A DNA stretch of 7,215 nucleotides from Phycisphaerales bacterium (GCA_028288945.1 JAQGHH010000497.1:1-7215), one strand, 5' to 3'; positions 1-7,100 are shown, counted from the stretch's first letter. Numbers and translations are program-made. The notes: generated by a model not told the origin, from the letters alone.

Positions 1-1950
1 GCGACAAAGGTCATTGAACAGCTTTCGGACGTTTCGGGTGAGCACGCGATCGAAGTGTTTCGGCGGGCGCTTGGGCACGTGTATCCGAACGTGCGCAGCA
101 AGGCGTACCACGTCCTCGATAGCCGCGCCGAGCAACCGACGGATGATGAGGAGCGACGGTTTCGGGCGCTTATCACCGAGGATTGGGACGCGCTGCGAAA
201 ACTCAAGCCGGGATCGATTCCCGAATTGCTGATCGCACAGCTTCAGAGCGACGACCGCCATAACCGCGCGGACGCCGCCGAGCAGCTTGGGAAGATCGCC
301 GACGGGCGCGCGATCGAACCGCTCATCGCGGCACTGAATGACGACGAGGAGGAGCGCGTTCGTGGCATGGCCGCGACGGCGCTTTCGCTGATCCCTGACC
401 CTCGCGCGGTTGACCCGCTAATCCTGCGGCTGCGCGACCGGGACGAATGGGTGCGCTGCCGGGCCGCGGACGCGCTGGCGGTGTTGGGAGACCAGCGGGC
501 GCTCGAGCCGCTCGCGGCGGCGATGAAGGGGCTGGACAAAAGCGTCCGCCGATCCGCCGCGCGGGCGATCGGAAGGATCGGCGGGGCGGCGTCCGTCGCG
601 ATGATGGGCGAGGCCCTGCGCGATGCGGACGTGGAGGTCCGGCGGATTGCGGTCGCGGCGCTCGCCGGCATCGGCAGCCCCGAGGCGTCAAGTCATCTGG
701 CAGCCGCGATGTCCGATGATGACGACGAAGTCCGCGCCGTCGCCGCGCGCGGGCTTGGCGGCGGCGGGGGAGAGCTGAGCGCGTCGCAGACCGCCGCACT
801 GCTGGCGGCGATGCACAGCGCCGGCCGCGGCGCGCGCAAGGCCGCCGCGGAGGCGCTTCAGGCACGCAGCTGGCAGCCGGCCGATGACGAGCAACGGGCG
901 CTGCTTCTGGTCGCGATGGAGAACCCGCTGGGCGCGGAGGAATTTGGCGAGGCGGCGGTCGACGCCCTTTGCCTGGCGCTGCTCGATGGCGGGCATTACT
1001 ACCTTTGCCAGACTGCCGCCGAGTGCCTGGGCCGGATTCTCGACACGCGGGCCGTGCGCCCGCTGTGCGTTGCCGTGCGGGATTGCGGCGACATGACCGT
1101 CCGTGGCGCCGCGGCTACCGCCTTGGGCCGCATCCGCGATCGCGCCGCCGTGCCGGCGCTGATCAGTGCGCTGGAAGGGGAGCCAGAGCAATGGGCACGT
1201 CCGTGCGTCGCCACGGCACTAGGCAAGATCGGCGGACCCGCCGCGGCCGCGGCGCTGAAGGCCACCGCCCAGACCGCAGATGAAAAGACTCAGTCGGCGG
1301 TGCTCGAAGCCTTAAAGGCAATCTCAGCCAACACGGAATCCGACCGCCTCGTCGCAGCTCTAGGTGACGATGAGCCGAAGGTGCAACTTAGGGCGGCGGT
1401 GCTCCTGGCCCGGCGCAGCGATCCGCGCGGCGCACAATGGATGGAACAAAGTTCGCACAGCAACGACACGCTATTGCGCGAGAAGGCCATCGCCGCCCTC
1501 CGCCGGGTCGGCGGCACAACCGCGATCCGCGGGCTTATCGGCCGCGTGAAGGCCGGCGGATTTGACGCCTCCAATGAAGCCGTGAACGCGCTGGTAGAAC
1601 TGGGCGACCCGGCTATCGCGCCAATGGTCGAGGCCTTGGCGGGAATGGACCACAATGCGCGATGGGTCATGATCACAGGCCTGGCGCGGATGGGCGTGTC
1701 CGCAATGTCGCCGCTTTGTGCCGCGCTGCCCGCCGGCCCGAAGGAACTGAAGAAGACCGCCTGCGAAGTGCTTGGGCGGATGTACGACAATGAGGACGTG
1801 ACGCACAAACCCGTCGAGCCGCTCGTCACGCTGCTAAGCGACAGCGAGGCCGAAGTGCGCCGCTTCGCGGCGCACGGGCTCGAACTGCTGAAGTGGCAAC
1901 CGGAATCCGCCGAGCAGAAGGCGCTACTTGAGAAAGCGCAAGGCCGTTAA
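1..1950 (+). CDS. HEAT-repeat (alpha-solenoid) protein, 5'-truncated by window edge
   Basis: The frame is open from base 1 to a TAA stop at 1948-1950, giving 649 visible residues. A GTG at 55 could be read as a start, but the 18 codons before it are open, read as ordinary helical protein sequence, and no ribosome binding site precedes the GTG, so I treat the gene as running in from upstream. About 15 units of roughly 31 residues cover most of the protein, each following the HEAT pattern 'PLIxAL-D-x-VR-x-AAxALGxIGDxRA' (for example IEPLIAAL, VRRIAVAALAGIG, VPALISAL, ATALGKIGGPAA). This matches HEAT_2/PBS-lyase-like HEAT repeats, which form scaffolds for protein binding. No catalytic motif, signal peptide or membrane segment is visible. 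A 'QPxxxE(E/Q)(R/K)' linker recurs at residues 45-52, 292-299 and 633-640, dividing the solenoid into blocks. Five cysteines cluster at residues 324-362. A glycine run (RGLGGGGGELS) replaces the usual turn of one repeat. The binding partner is unknown. Confidence 0.95.
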   Translation, partial: ATKVIEQLSDVSGEHAIEVFRRALGHVYPNVRSKAYHVLDSRAEQPTDDEERRFRALITEDWDALRKLKPGSIPELLIAQLQSDDRHNRADAAEQLGKIADGRAIEPLIAALNDDEEERVRGMAATALSLIPDPRAVDPLILRLRDRDEWVRCRAADALAVLGDQRALEPLAAAMKGLDKSVRRSAARAIGRIGGAASVAMMGEALRDADVEVRRIAVAALAGIGSPEASSHLAAAMSDDDDEVRAVAARGLGGGGGELSASQTAALLAAMHSAGRGARKAAAEALQARSWQPADDEQRALLLVAMENPLGAEEFGEAAVDALCLALLDGGHYYLCQTAAECLGRILDTRAVRPLCVAVRDCGDMTVRGAAATALGRIRDRAAVPALISALEGEPEQWARPCVATALGKIGGPAAAAALKATAQTADEKTQSAVLEALKAISANTESDRLVAALGDDEPKVQLRAAVLLARRSDPRGAQWMEQSSHSNDTLLREKAIAALRRVGGTTAIRGLIGRVKAGGFDASNEAVNALVELGDPAIAPMVEALAGMDHNARWVMITGLARMGVSAMSPLCAALPAGPKELKKTACEVLGRMYDNEDVTHKPVEPLVTLLSDSEAEVRRFAAHGLELLKWQPESAEQKALLEKAQGR

Positions 1951-1970
1951 CGTTGGTTCGGGAGAGGAAT

Positions 1971-2174
1971 GAACGCCAAGACGCCGAGGACGCCAAGGTA
2001 GGAGACGCCAAGAAATGCGCAAAGTGCGTGCCTCTTGTAGGGTCCGCACCGCGGACCGTCTTCGCCAGCCATCGGAATCGTGGTCCGCAATGCGGACTCT
2101 ACGAAATGCTGAATACACCCCACAAGGATTCTCTTTTTACCCTTGGCGTCTCCCACCTTGGCGTCTTGGCGTTC
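1971..2174. repeat. Long imperfect inverted repeat built on CGCCAAG / CTTGGCG units
   Basis: The left arm (1971-2012) starts GAACGCCAAGACGCC and ends GGAGACGCCAAG. The right arm (2142-2174) starts CTTGGCGTCTCCC and ends GTCTTGGCGTTC. The reverse complement of the 33-nt right arm matches the left arm at 32 of 33 positions once a 9-nt extra unit (about GAGGACGCC, 1986-1994) in the left arm is set aside. The arms enclose a second palindrome at 2037-2102. The element lies between the convergent stops of the HEAT gene (1950) and the DUF1501 gene (2221). A five-T run at 2134-2138 lies inside it but does not follow a stem as in a classical terminator. A transcript-end or mRNA-stability role in both directions is possible but is inference. 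Confidence 0.85.
2037..2102. repeat. GTAGGGTCCGC palindrome, copy 1 (downstream of the DUF1501 gene)
   Basis: The left arm 2037-2057 begins GTAGGGTCCGC and the right arm 2082-2102 ends GCGGACTCTAC. The reverse complement of the left arm matches the right arm at 18 of 21 positions, with a 24-nt loop between. Each arm is also a small palindrome (GGTCCGC facing GCGGAC(C/T)), so the DNA or RNA could fold either as one long hairpin or as two short ones. A second, better conserved copy lies at 3779-3844. Confidence 0.85.
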
Positions 2175-2220
2175 AATTCGTCCTGGCGACGGCTTAGACA
2201 AACGCGCGGGACGGATGCGC

Positions 2221-3669
2221 CTACGCCAGCAGCGGCGTCACGACCTTCCCCGCAACGTCCGTCAGGCGGAAATCGCGGCCCTGGAAGCGGAAGGTCAGCC
2301 GCTCGTGGTTGAGTCCCAGGCAGTGCAGCAAAGTGGCGTGCAGATCGTTTACGTGGACACCGTCGGAGGCGAGGTTGTAGCCGAAGTCGTCGGTCGCGCC
2401 GTGGACGATGCCGCCTTTGATTCCGCCGCCGGCCATCCAGACGGTGTAGCAGCGGGGGTGGTGATCGCGGCCGAAGCTGTCGGGGCGGATTTCGCCCTGC
2501 GAATAGCTCGTGCGGCCGAACTCGCCGCCCCAGACGATCAGCGTGTCCTCCAGAAGCCCGCGCTGTTTCAAGTCCATCACGAGGGCTGCCGAAGGCTGAT
2601 CGGTCTCGCGCGTCTGTCGGCGGAGGTCGCGCGGGAGGTTGCCGTGCTGGTCCCAGCCGCGGTGGAAGAGTTGCACGAAACGCACGCCGCGTTCGACGAG
2701 CCGGCGGGCGAGCAGGCAGTTGGCGGCGTAAGTGCCGGGCTTTTTCACGTCGTCGCCGTAAAGATCGAGCACACTCTTGGGCTCGTTCTTGATTTCCGTT
2801 AGCTCGGGCACGGACGTCTGCATTCGGTAGGCCAGTTCGAAAGCTTCGATGCGCGTCTGGATTTCCGGGTCGAGCAGATCGTCCTTCCGCAGCGCGTTCA
2901 GCTTGTTGGCGGCGCGAATGAGCTGTCCCCGATTTTCGTGGTCGATCCCCTTGGGGTTAGAGAGGAACATGACGGGGTCACCGTTGGATTGGAACTGCAC
3001 GCCCTGGAATTGCGACGGAAGAAACCCGCTGTGGTAATACCGCGGCGTCACGGGCTGGTCTCCTGTCCCCGAGAGCATCACCACAAACCCCGGCAGGTCC
3101 GAATTCTCCGAGCCCAATCCGTAAGTCAGCCACGACCCCATGCAGGGCCGGCCCGGCACCATCGACCCGGTCTGCATGAACGTGACGGCGGGGTCATGGT
3201 TGATCGGCTCCGTGTGCAGCGACTTCACGATGCAGATGTCGTCTGCGATTTTCTGCGTCCAAGGGAGCAGTTCGCTCATCCACGCCCCGCCGCGACCGTA
3301 GCGCGCGAATTTGAACGGGGACGCGACGCAAAGGAAGCGGCTCTGATTGCGCGTCATCAGCGTGACGCGCTGCTCCCCCATGACCGACTTGGGCAGGTCC
3401 TTCTGGTGCATCTCGCCGAGAACCGGTTTGTAGTCGAACAGGTCCATGTGCGAAGGGCCGCCGGACTGGAAGAGGTAGATGACGCGCTTGGCCTTGGGCG
3501 CGAAGTGCGGCGAGCCGAGAAGGCCAAGGCCGGGCGACGCGGAGGCCGTCGCTTGGGTGGGATTAAGCAATGCCGCGAGAGCCGCGGCACCCAAGCCGGC
3601 GGACGTACGGCGAAGGAAGTTGCGCCTTGTGAGGGCGGATCGAAGTTGGTCGTCGTGCATTGGATTCAT
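2221..3669 (-). CDS. DUF1501 family protein with twin-arginine signal peptide
   Basis: This 482-residue protein belongs to DUF1501 (PF07394), a family usually placed near the alkaline-phosphatase/sulfatase fold and of unproven function. Residues 14-19 read TRRNFL, a twin-arginine (Tat) signature, followed by an alanine-rich hydrophobic stretch ending near ATASA (about residue 44), so export as a folded protein is predicted. Family motifs appear in order: SGGPSHMD (69-76), NHDPA (157-161), GWDQHGN (338-344), GGEFGRT (381-387), GRDHHP (400-405) and HVNDLHATLLH (439-449). The conserved His/Asp residues are plausible metal ligands by analogy only. Three in-frame ATGs lie within 18 nt (3675, 3669, 3660); none has a clear ribosome binding site, and I chose 3669. 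An upstream ATG at 3801 would add 44 residues read from palindromic repeat DNA and is unlikely. The stop is TAG (2221-2223). The gene follows the PSCyt/DUF1553 gene on the same strand, its usual partner. Confidence 0.95.
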   Translation of the reverse strand: MNPMHDDQLRSALTRRNFLRRTSAGLGAAALAALLNPTQATASASPGLGLLGSPHFAPKAKRVIYLFQSGGPSHMDLFDYKPVLGEMHQKDLPKSVMGEQRVTLMTRNQSRFLCVASPFKFARYGRGGAWMSELLPWTQKIADDICIVKSLHTEPINHDPAVTFMQTGSMVPGRPCMGSWLTYGLGSENSDLPGFVVMLSGTGDQPVTPRYYHSGFLPSQFQGVQFQSNGDPVMFLSNPKGIDHENRGQLIRAANKLNALRKDDLLDPEIQTRIEAFELAYRMQTSVPELTEIKNEPKSVLDLYGDDVKKPGTYAANCLLARRLVERGVRFVQLFHRGWDQHGNLPRDLRRQTRETDQPSAALVMDLKQRGLLEDTLIVWGGEFGRTSYSQGEIRPDSFGRDHHPRCYTVWMAGGGIKGGIVHGATDDFGYNLASDGVHVNDLHATLLHCLGLNHERLTFRFQGRDFRLTDVAGKVVTPLLA

Positions 3670-3700
3670 TTGCATTCGGCGCGTCGGACCGCTCTGGTCA

Positions 3701-3734
3701 CCTCTCCCTCGTACCCGGGGGAGCGGGTGAGGGG
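3701..3734. repeat. Imperfect hairpin, CCTCTCCC ... GGGTGAGGGG
   Basis: CCTCTCCCTCGTACCC (3701-3716) faces GGAGCGGGTGAGGGG (to 3734) around the CCCGGGG centre. Eleven of 16 facing positions are Watson-Crick pairs, and three more are G-T pairs if read on the + strand. It abuts the next hairpin. It lies about 30-65 nt upstream of the DUF1501 start and could be part of that gene's 5' leader. Its resemblance to CTCTCCC/GGGAGAGG intergenic repeats of other bacteria is from memory. Confidence 0.5.
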
Positions 3735-3770
3735 CGGAACGTCGAGCCACGCTCGACTCGCAAGTTCCGC
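3734..3770. repeat. Bulged hairpin, GCGGAAC-GTCGAGC / GCTCGAC-GTTCCGC
   Basis: GCGGAACGTCGAGC (3734-3747), a CAC loop, GCTCGAC (3751-3757), a 6-nt one-sided bulge TCGCAA (3758-3763) and GTTCCGC (3764-3770) form 14 perfect base pairs in two 7-bp blocks. The structure is too regular to be chance. There is no T-run after it on either strand, so it does not look like an intrinsic terminator. Confidence 0.8.
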
Positions 3771-3778
3771 CGGACTTT

Positions 3779-3844
3779 GTAGGGTCCGCATCGCGGACCA
3801 TTCTTTCGCGAGCGTCGCGGGATGGTCCGCGGTGCGGACCCTAC
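3779..3844. repeat. GTAGGGTCCGC palindrome, copy 2 (upstream of the DUF1501 gene)
   Basis: The left arm 3779-3801 begins GTAGGGTCCGC and the right arm 3822-3844 ends TGCGGACCCTAC. They are reverse complements at 22 of 23 positions, with a 20-nt loop that itself contains TCGCGAGCGTCGCG. Each arm holds an internal GGTCCGC/GCGGACC palindrome. It shares the arm sequence and overall length (66 bp) with the copy at 2037-2102, but the loop differs. A minus-strand ATG at 3799-3801 falls within the left arm and creates a misleading N-terminal extension of the DUF1501 frame. Confidence 0.9.
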
Positions 3845-3866
3845 ACATTGCCTGAAACGCGGGGAT

Positions 3867-3883
3867 GTTCGGCACAGCCGAAC
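3867..3883. repeat. Short perfect hairpin GTTCGGC-ACA-GCCGAAC
   Basis: A 7-bp perfect stem (3867-3873 with 3877-3883) closes a 3-nt loop ACA. It is small, and on its own would be weak evidence, but it sits in a run of similar elements between two genes. Confidence 0.6.
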
Positions 3884-3910
3884 CAAACTCCGTTGCGACG
3901 AGCAGAAATT

Positions 3911-3978
3911 ACGCGCCAAGCCGCCGGGATGCCAAGGAAATCCAATCGAATTGAATTCCTCTTGGCGGCTTGGCGCGT
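3911..3978. repeat. Palindrome with CGCCAAG core and degenerate CTTCGCG tail
   Basis: ACGCGCCAAGCCGCC (3911-3925) pairs perfectly over 15 bp with GGCGGCTTGGCGCGT (3964-3978). An inner imperfect stem uses CCAAGGAA and TTCCTCTTGG, and the centre is AT-rich (around AATCGAATTGAATTC). The arms share the CGCCAAG/CTTGGCG core with the inverted repeat at 1971-2174. To its right, degenerate copies of CTTCGCG(T/G) follow at 3988, 4000 and 4016, the first two spaced 12 nt apart. Confidence 0.8.
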
Positions 3979-4122
3979 TTCGCTCTTCTTCGCGTCTGTC
4001 TTCGCGTCATCGCGGCTTCGCGGTGATCCGCATCGCGGTTCTTCCCGAGAGGCTGAAAGAGGTCGCTGCGCTCTAGCTTTCTTCGACCGGAGTACCGGCC
4101 GAACGTCATGGGGTACCGCGAC

Positions 4123-4172
4123 CATGGGCAGGATGCCCATGCCACTACATATGCGCGGGATGCCCATGCCAC
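4123..4172. repeat. ATGCCCATGCC repeat: hairpin plus direct repeat next to the PSCyt gene stop
   Basis: CATGGGCA-GGA-TGCCCATG (4123-4141) is a perfect 8-bp stem with a 3-nt loop. GGATGCCCATGCCAC occurs at 4131-4145 and again exactly at 4158-4172, a 27-nt period. The second copy ends 4 bases from the TGA stop (4177-4179) of the minus-strand gene, so the repeat forms the first part of that gene's 3' untranslated region. No T-run follows on the minus strand, so a terminator role is not supported. Protection of the mRNA 3' end is possible. Confidence 0.8.
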
Positions 4173-4176
4173 GGAA

Positions 4177-7100
4177 TCATTCCCGCGTCACGGTTTCGTC
4201 CAAGCTCAGAATCACATTCCCAATCGTCGTCCAAGCGGCGAGTTCCGTCACGTCCAATCCCGGCGGACGCGGGTAATTGCCGCTGGAAACGAGTGCCTTT
4301 GCACCAACGGCATCTTTCGCGTACCGATTTAACTCATCAGCGAACGTCTGTTTCAACACGTCAAGTTCCGCTTCCGTCGGCGGGCGGGCAACTGCCGTGC
4401 GGAAGGCGTATACGAGCTTGTCACGGATCGTCGGGCCGCCGTGCTCCATGATCCGTTGGCCGAAGACGCGGGCGGCTTCGACGAACGCAGGGTCGTTGAG
4501 CACGGCAAGGGCTTGCAACGGCGTGTTCGTCCGCGAGCGGTCGGCGATGCAGACCTCGCGGCTGGGCGCGTCGAACATGACGAACGTCGGGTACAGGCTC
4601 GTCCGCCGCCAGAAGGTGTACATCCCCCGGCGGTAAAGGTCCTCGCCGGTGCTCTGCTGCCATTTCCATTCCTCGAACTTGCCGTTGTAGAAATCCTTGG
4701 ACTGATAGGGCATGACCGAAGGCCCGCCGACTTTCGGGCTCAGGCTCCCGGCGATGGCCAGCGCGTTGTCGCGGACTTCCTCCGCCGATAGCCGATACCT
4801 CGGCGAGCGCCACAGCAGCCGGTTGTCATGGTCCAGTTGATCGGCCTGTGCCGCGACTCTGGGCGATTGGCGGTATGTCGCGGACGTGACGATGAGCTTC
4901 AGGGTGTGCTTCACGTCCCAGCCGCTGTCCATGAATTCGACCGCGAGCCAGTCGAGCAGTTCCGGGTGCGTCGGCCGCTCGCCCTGCGATCCGAAATCGC
5001 CGAGCGTCTTGACGATCCCCGTGCCGAAAAACTGCCGCCAGAAGCGGTTAACCGTCACGCGCGCGGTCAGCGGCTGCTTGCGATCAACAACCCATTCGGC
5101 CAGCCCGAGCCGCGTGCGGGGCCGGTTGCCCATCGGCGGGAAGGCCGCCGGCACGTCCGGCGTCACTTCCTCGGCGGGCGTCTCGAAATTCCCGCGGAGG
5201 AGCACGAACGCCTTTCGCCGCTGGGCCAGCTCCACGCTGACCATTGTGGTCGGCGCGGAGTCTTCAAGCTTCTTGATGCTCTGCGCCACTTCGTCGATCT
5301 GCTTCTTCAGCGGCGCAAGCACTGGGTCTGCGCTGCCGTAAACGTTGCGAAGGTAGAAGTCGCGGAGGGTTTTGGCCTGTTGCTCATTTCGCTTTTCCGC
5401 ATCGAGTTTCGCGATCTCACGCATGTCGCCCGGCGTCTTCGCCTCGGCGCCGCTGCGGAGGCGGGCTTCCCACGCGGATTGTGAAACGAGATACCGCTGG
5501 TCGGGAATCTGCGGCGTAGCCGTGAAAATGCCCGCCTTGTCCCAGTAGGAAACGCCGTCGAATGCGGTGAACGCCATTCCCTGGATCACCGTGCCCGGAG
5601 GTAAATTGAGTGCGCCCGGCTCAATTTCCAGCCGCACCCACTTTCCCAGTTCCGGCAGATCGCCCGCGCGATGATGGGCCGCGTCCGCGGGGCCTTTGCC
5701 GTATTCGATCGCATCTTCACCCCAAAAAGCGCGGTGATGCCAGTTGTCGCCGCCGACGTAGTACTGGACCATGACCGATTTGGGCGGGTGCTTGGGGTCG
5801 AGATAAACGTAGGCGAAAAGCTTGTCGCCCGGGCCGACGTGAAGCGGCTGCGGGGAGCTGGTGAAGTAGTGCTGATGAAGGCCCGCGCCGCTGCGTTTCA
5901 TGGAGCGCTTGCCGCTGTAGACGGGATCGCTGACCCACACCCAGCCGCCGTCTCCGCCGTTGCTCGCGGGGACCGCGCCCTTGGGGTAGTCGTCGTCGAA
6001 CCAGACGAAATCCTCCGCCGGTTTGGCTTCGATGACCGTGCCCGGCTCGATGCCGGGATCGTGATAGTCGATCTTCGCCACTTCCTCGCTGATCCGCGTA
6101 TCCAGATCCTTCTGCTTCGCCCTGGCGTCGGCGATCTGCTTTTCCTGCTCGGGCGTCGGGACGCTCAGCAGGGGCGGCAGCGGCCTGTCGTGATTCATGC
6201 TCACCATCGGCTCTTCGATGTTGTTGAAGAACGCGTAGAGCTGGTAATACTCCTTGATCGTGATCGGGTCGTACTTGTGCGTGTGGCACTGGGCGCAGCC
6301 GACGGTCATTCCCAGCCAGATCGTGCCGAGTGTGCCGGCGCGGTCCATAGCGTACTGCACGACGAATTCGTTGGGGTCCGCGCCGCCTTCTTCATTGAAG
6401 CGCGTGTTGCGGTTAAAGCCCGAGGCGATCTTCTGTTCGACGGTCGCATTGGGCAGCAGATCCCCGGCAAGCTGCTCGATGGTAAAGCGGTCGAAGGGCT
6501 TGTTGTTGTTGAAAGAATCGATCACGTAGTTGCGCCAGAGCCACATCTGCCGCGTGCTGTCGTGGTGGTAGCCGTTGGTGTCGCCGAAACGGGCGAGGTC
6601 GAGCCAGGGGAGGGCCATCTTCTCGCCGAAGTGTTTAGAGGCGAGCAACCGATCAACGACCTTCTCATAAGCCTCCGGCGAAGCGTCGTTCACAAACGCA
6701 TCCACCTCGTCGACCGACGGCGGCAGGCCGGTGAGATCAAGACTGAGTCGGCGGATCAGCGTATAGCGGTCGGCTTCGGCGCTCGGGGCAAGCCCTTTCT
6801 CTTCGAGCTTGGCGAGAACGAACGCATCGATCAGATTGCGACCCCAAGCCGCATTTTTCACGGCGGGTGCGGCCGGTCGAACGGGCGGCACGAACGCCCA
6901 ATGCTTCCCCCACTGCGCCCCGGAATCGACCCATTTGCGCAGGGTTTCGATTTGCACGGCGGTGAGCTTCTTCCCGCTCTTTGTGGGGGGCATCTGGTCG
7001 TCATCAGTCGCCCCGATGCGCCGGATGAGTTCACTCTTGGCGCTGTTGCCGGGAACGATGGCCGCCTTGTCGCCGGCCTTGGCGAATGCGCCGTCGCGGG

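Larger units (their letters stand above)
3670..4176. other. 507-bp non-coding spacer packed with palindromic repeats
   Basis: This is the gap between the stop of the PSCyt/DUF1553 gene and the start of the DUF1501 gene, both on the minus strand. I see no credible gene: open frames here run through the repeats, lack family similarity and spill into antisense of real genes. It holds at least six separate repeat structures, listed individually: 3701-3734, 3734-3770, 3779-3844, 3867-3883, 3911-3978 (with a degenerate tail to about 4026) and 4123-4172. No convincing promoter consensus or terminator T-run was recognised, although a separate promoter for DUF1501 could lie here. Confidence 0.85.

Noticed and set aside
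55..57. GTG at 55 as the native start of the HEAT protein
   Set aside because: The frame is open back to base 1 with plausible protein sequence, and no ribosome binding site precedes the GTG; a start upstream of the window is more likely.
755..775. Possible frameshift at a G-rich run in the HEAT gene
   Set aside because: The frame stays open and HEAT-like on both sides, so the run simply encodes several glycines.
2121..2174. Possible rho-independent terminator using the T-run at 2134-2138
   Set aside because: The T-run lies before the right arm and does not follow a compact GC-rich stem, and neither strand shows the standard stem-then-T order.
1953..2312. A small open frame across the convergent intergenic region
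   Set aside because: Nearly all of it is translated inverted-repeat DNA, and it ends antisense in DUF1501.
2143..2802. A 219-codon + strand open frame
   Set aside because: It is antisense to the DUF1501 gene, whose family motifs are unmistakable, and it starts inside an intergenic inverted repeat. High GC makes long antisense frames common.
2938..3855. A 305-codon + strand open frame
   Set aside because: It mirrors the DUF1501 coding region and then runs through three palindromes of the spacer. The product is Arg-rich with no recognisable domain.
4131..4172. Possible minimal CRISPR-like array
   Set aside because: There are only two 15-nt copies with a 12-nt spacing and no cas genes; this is a dispersed intergenic repeat.
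3848..4276. A 142-codon + strand frame containing an MPMP-type repeat
   Set aside because: The apparent peptide repeat is only translation of the ATGCCCATGCC DNA repeat, and the frame runs antisense into the cytochrome-like gene.
4828..5484. A 218-codon + strand open frame
   Set aside because: It is antisense to the DUF1553 gene and has no family resemblance.
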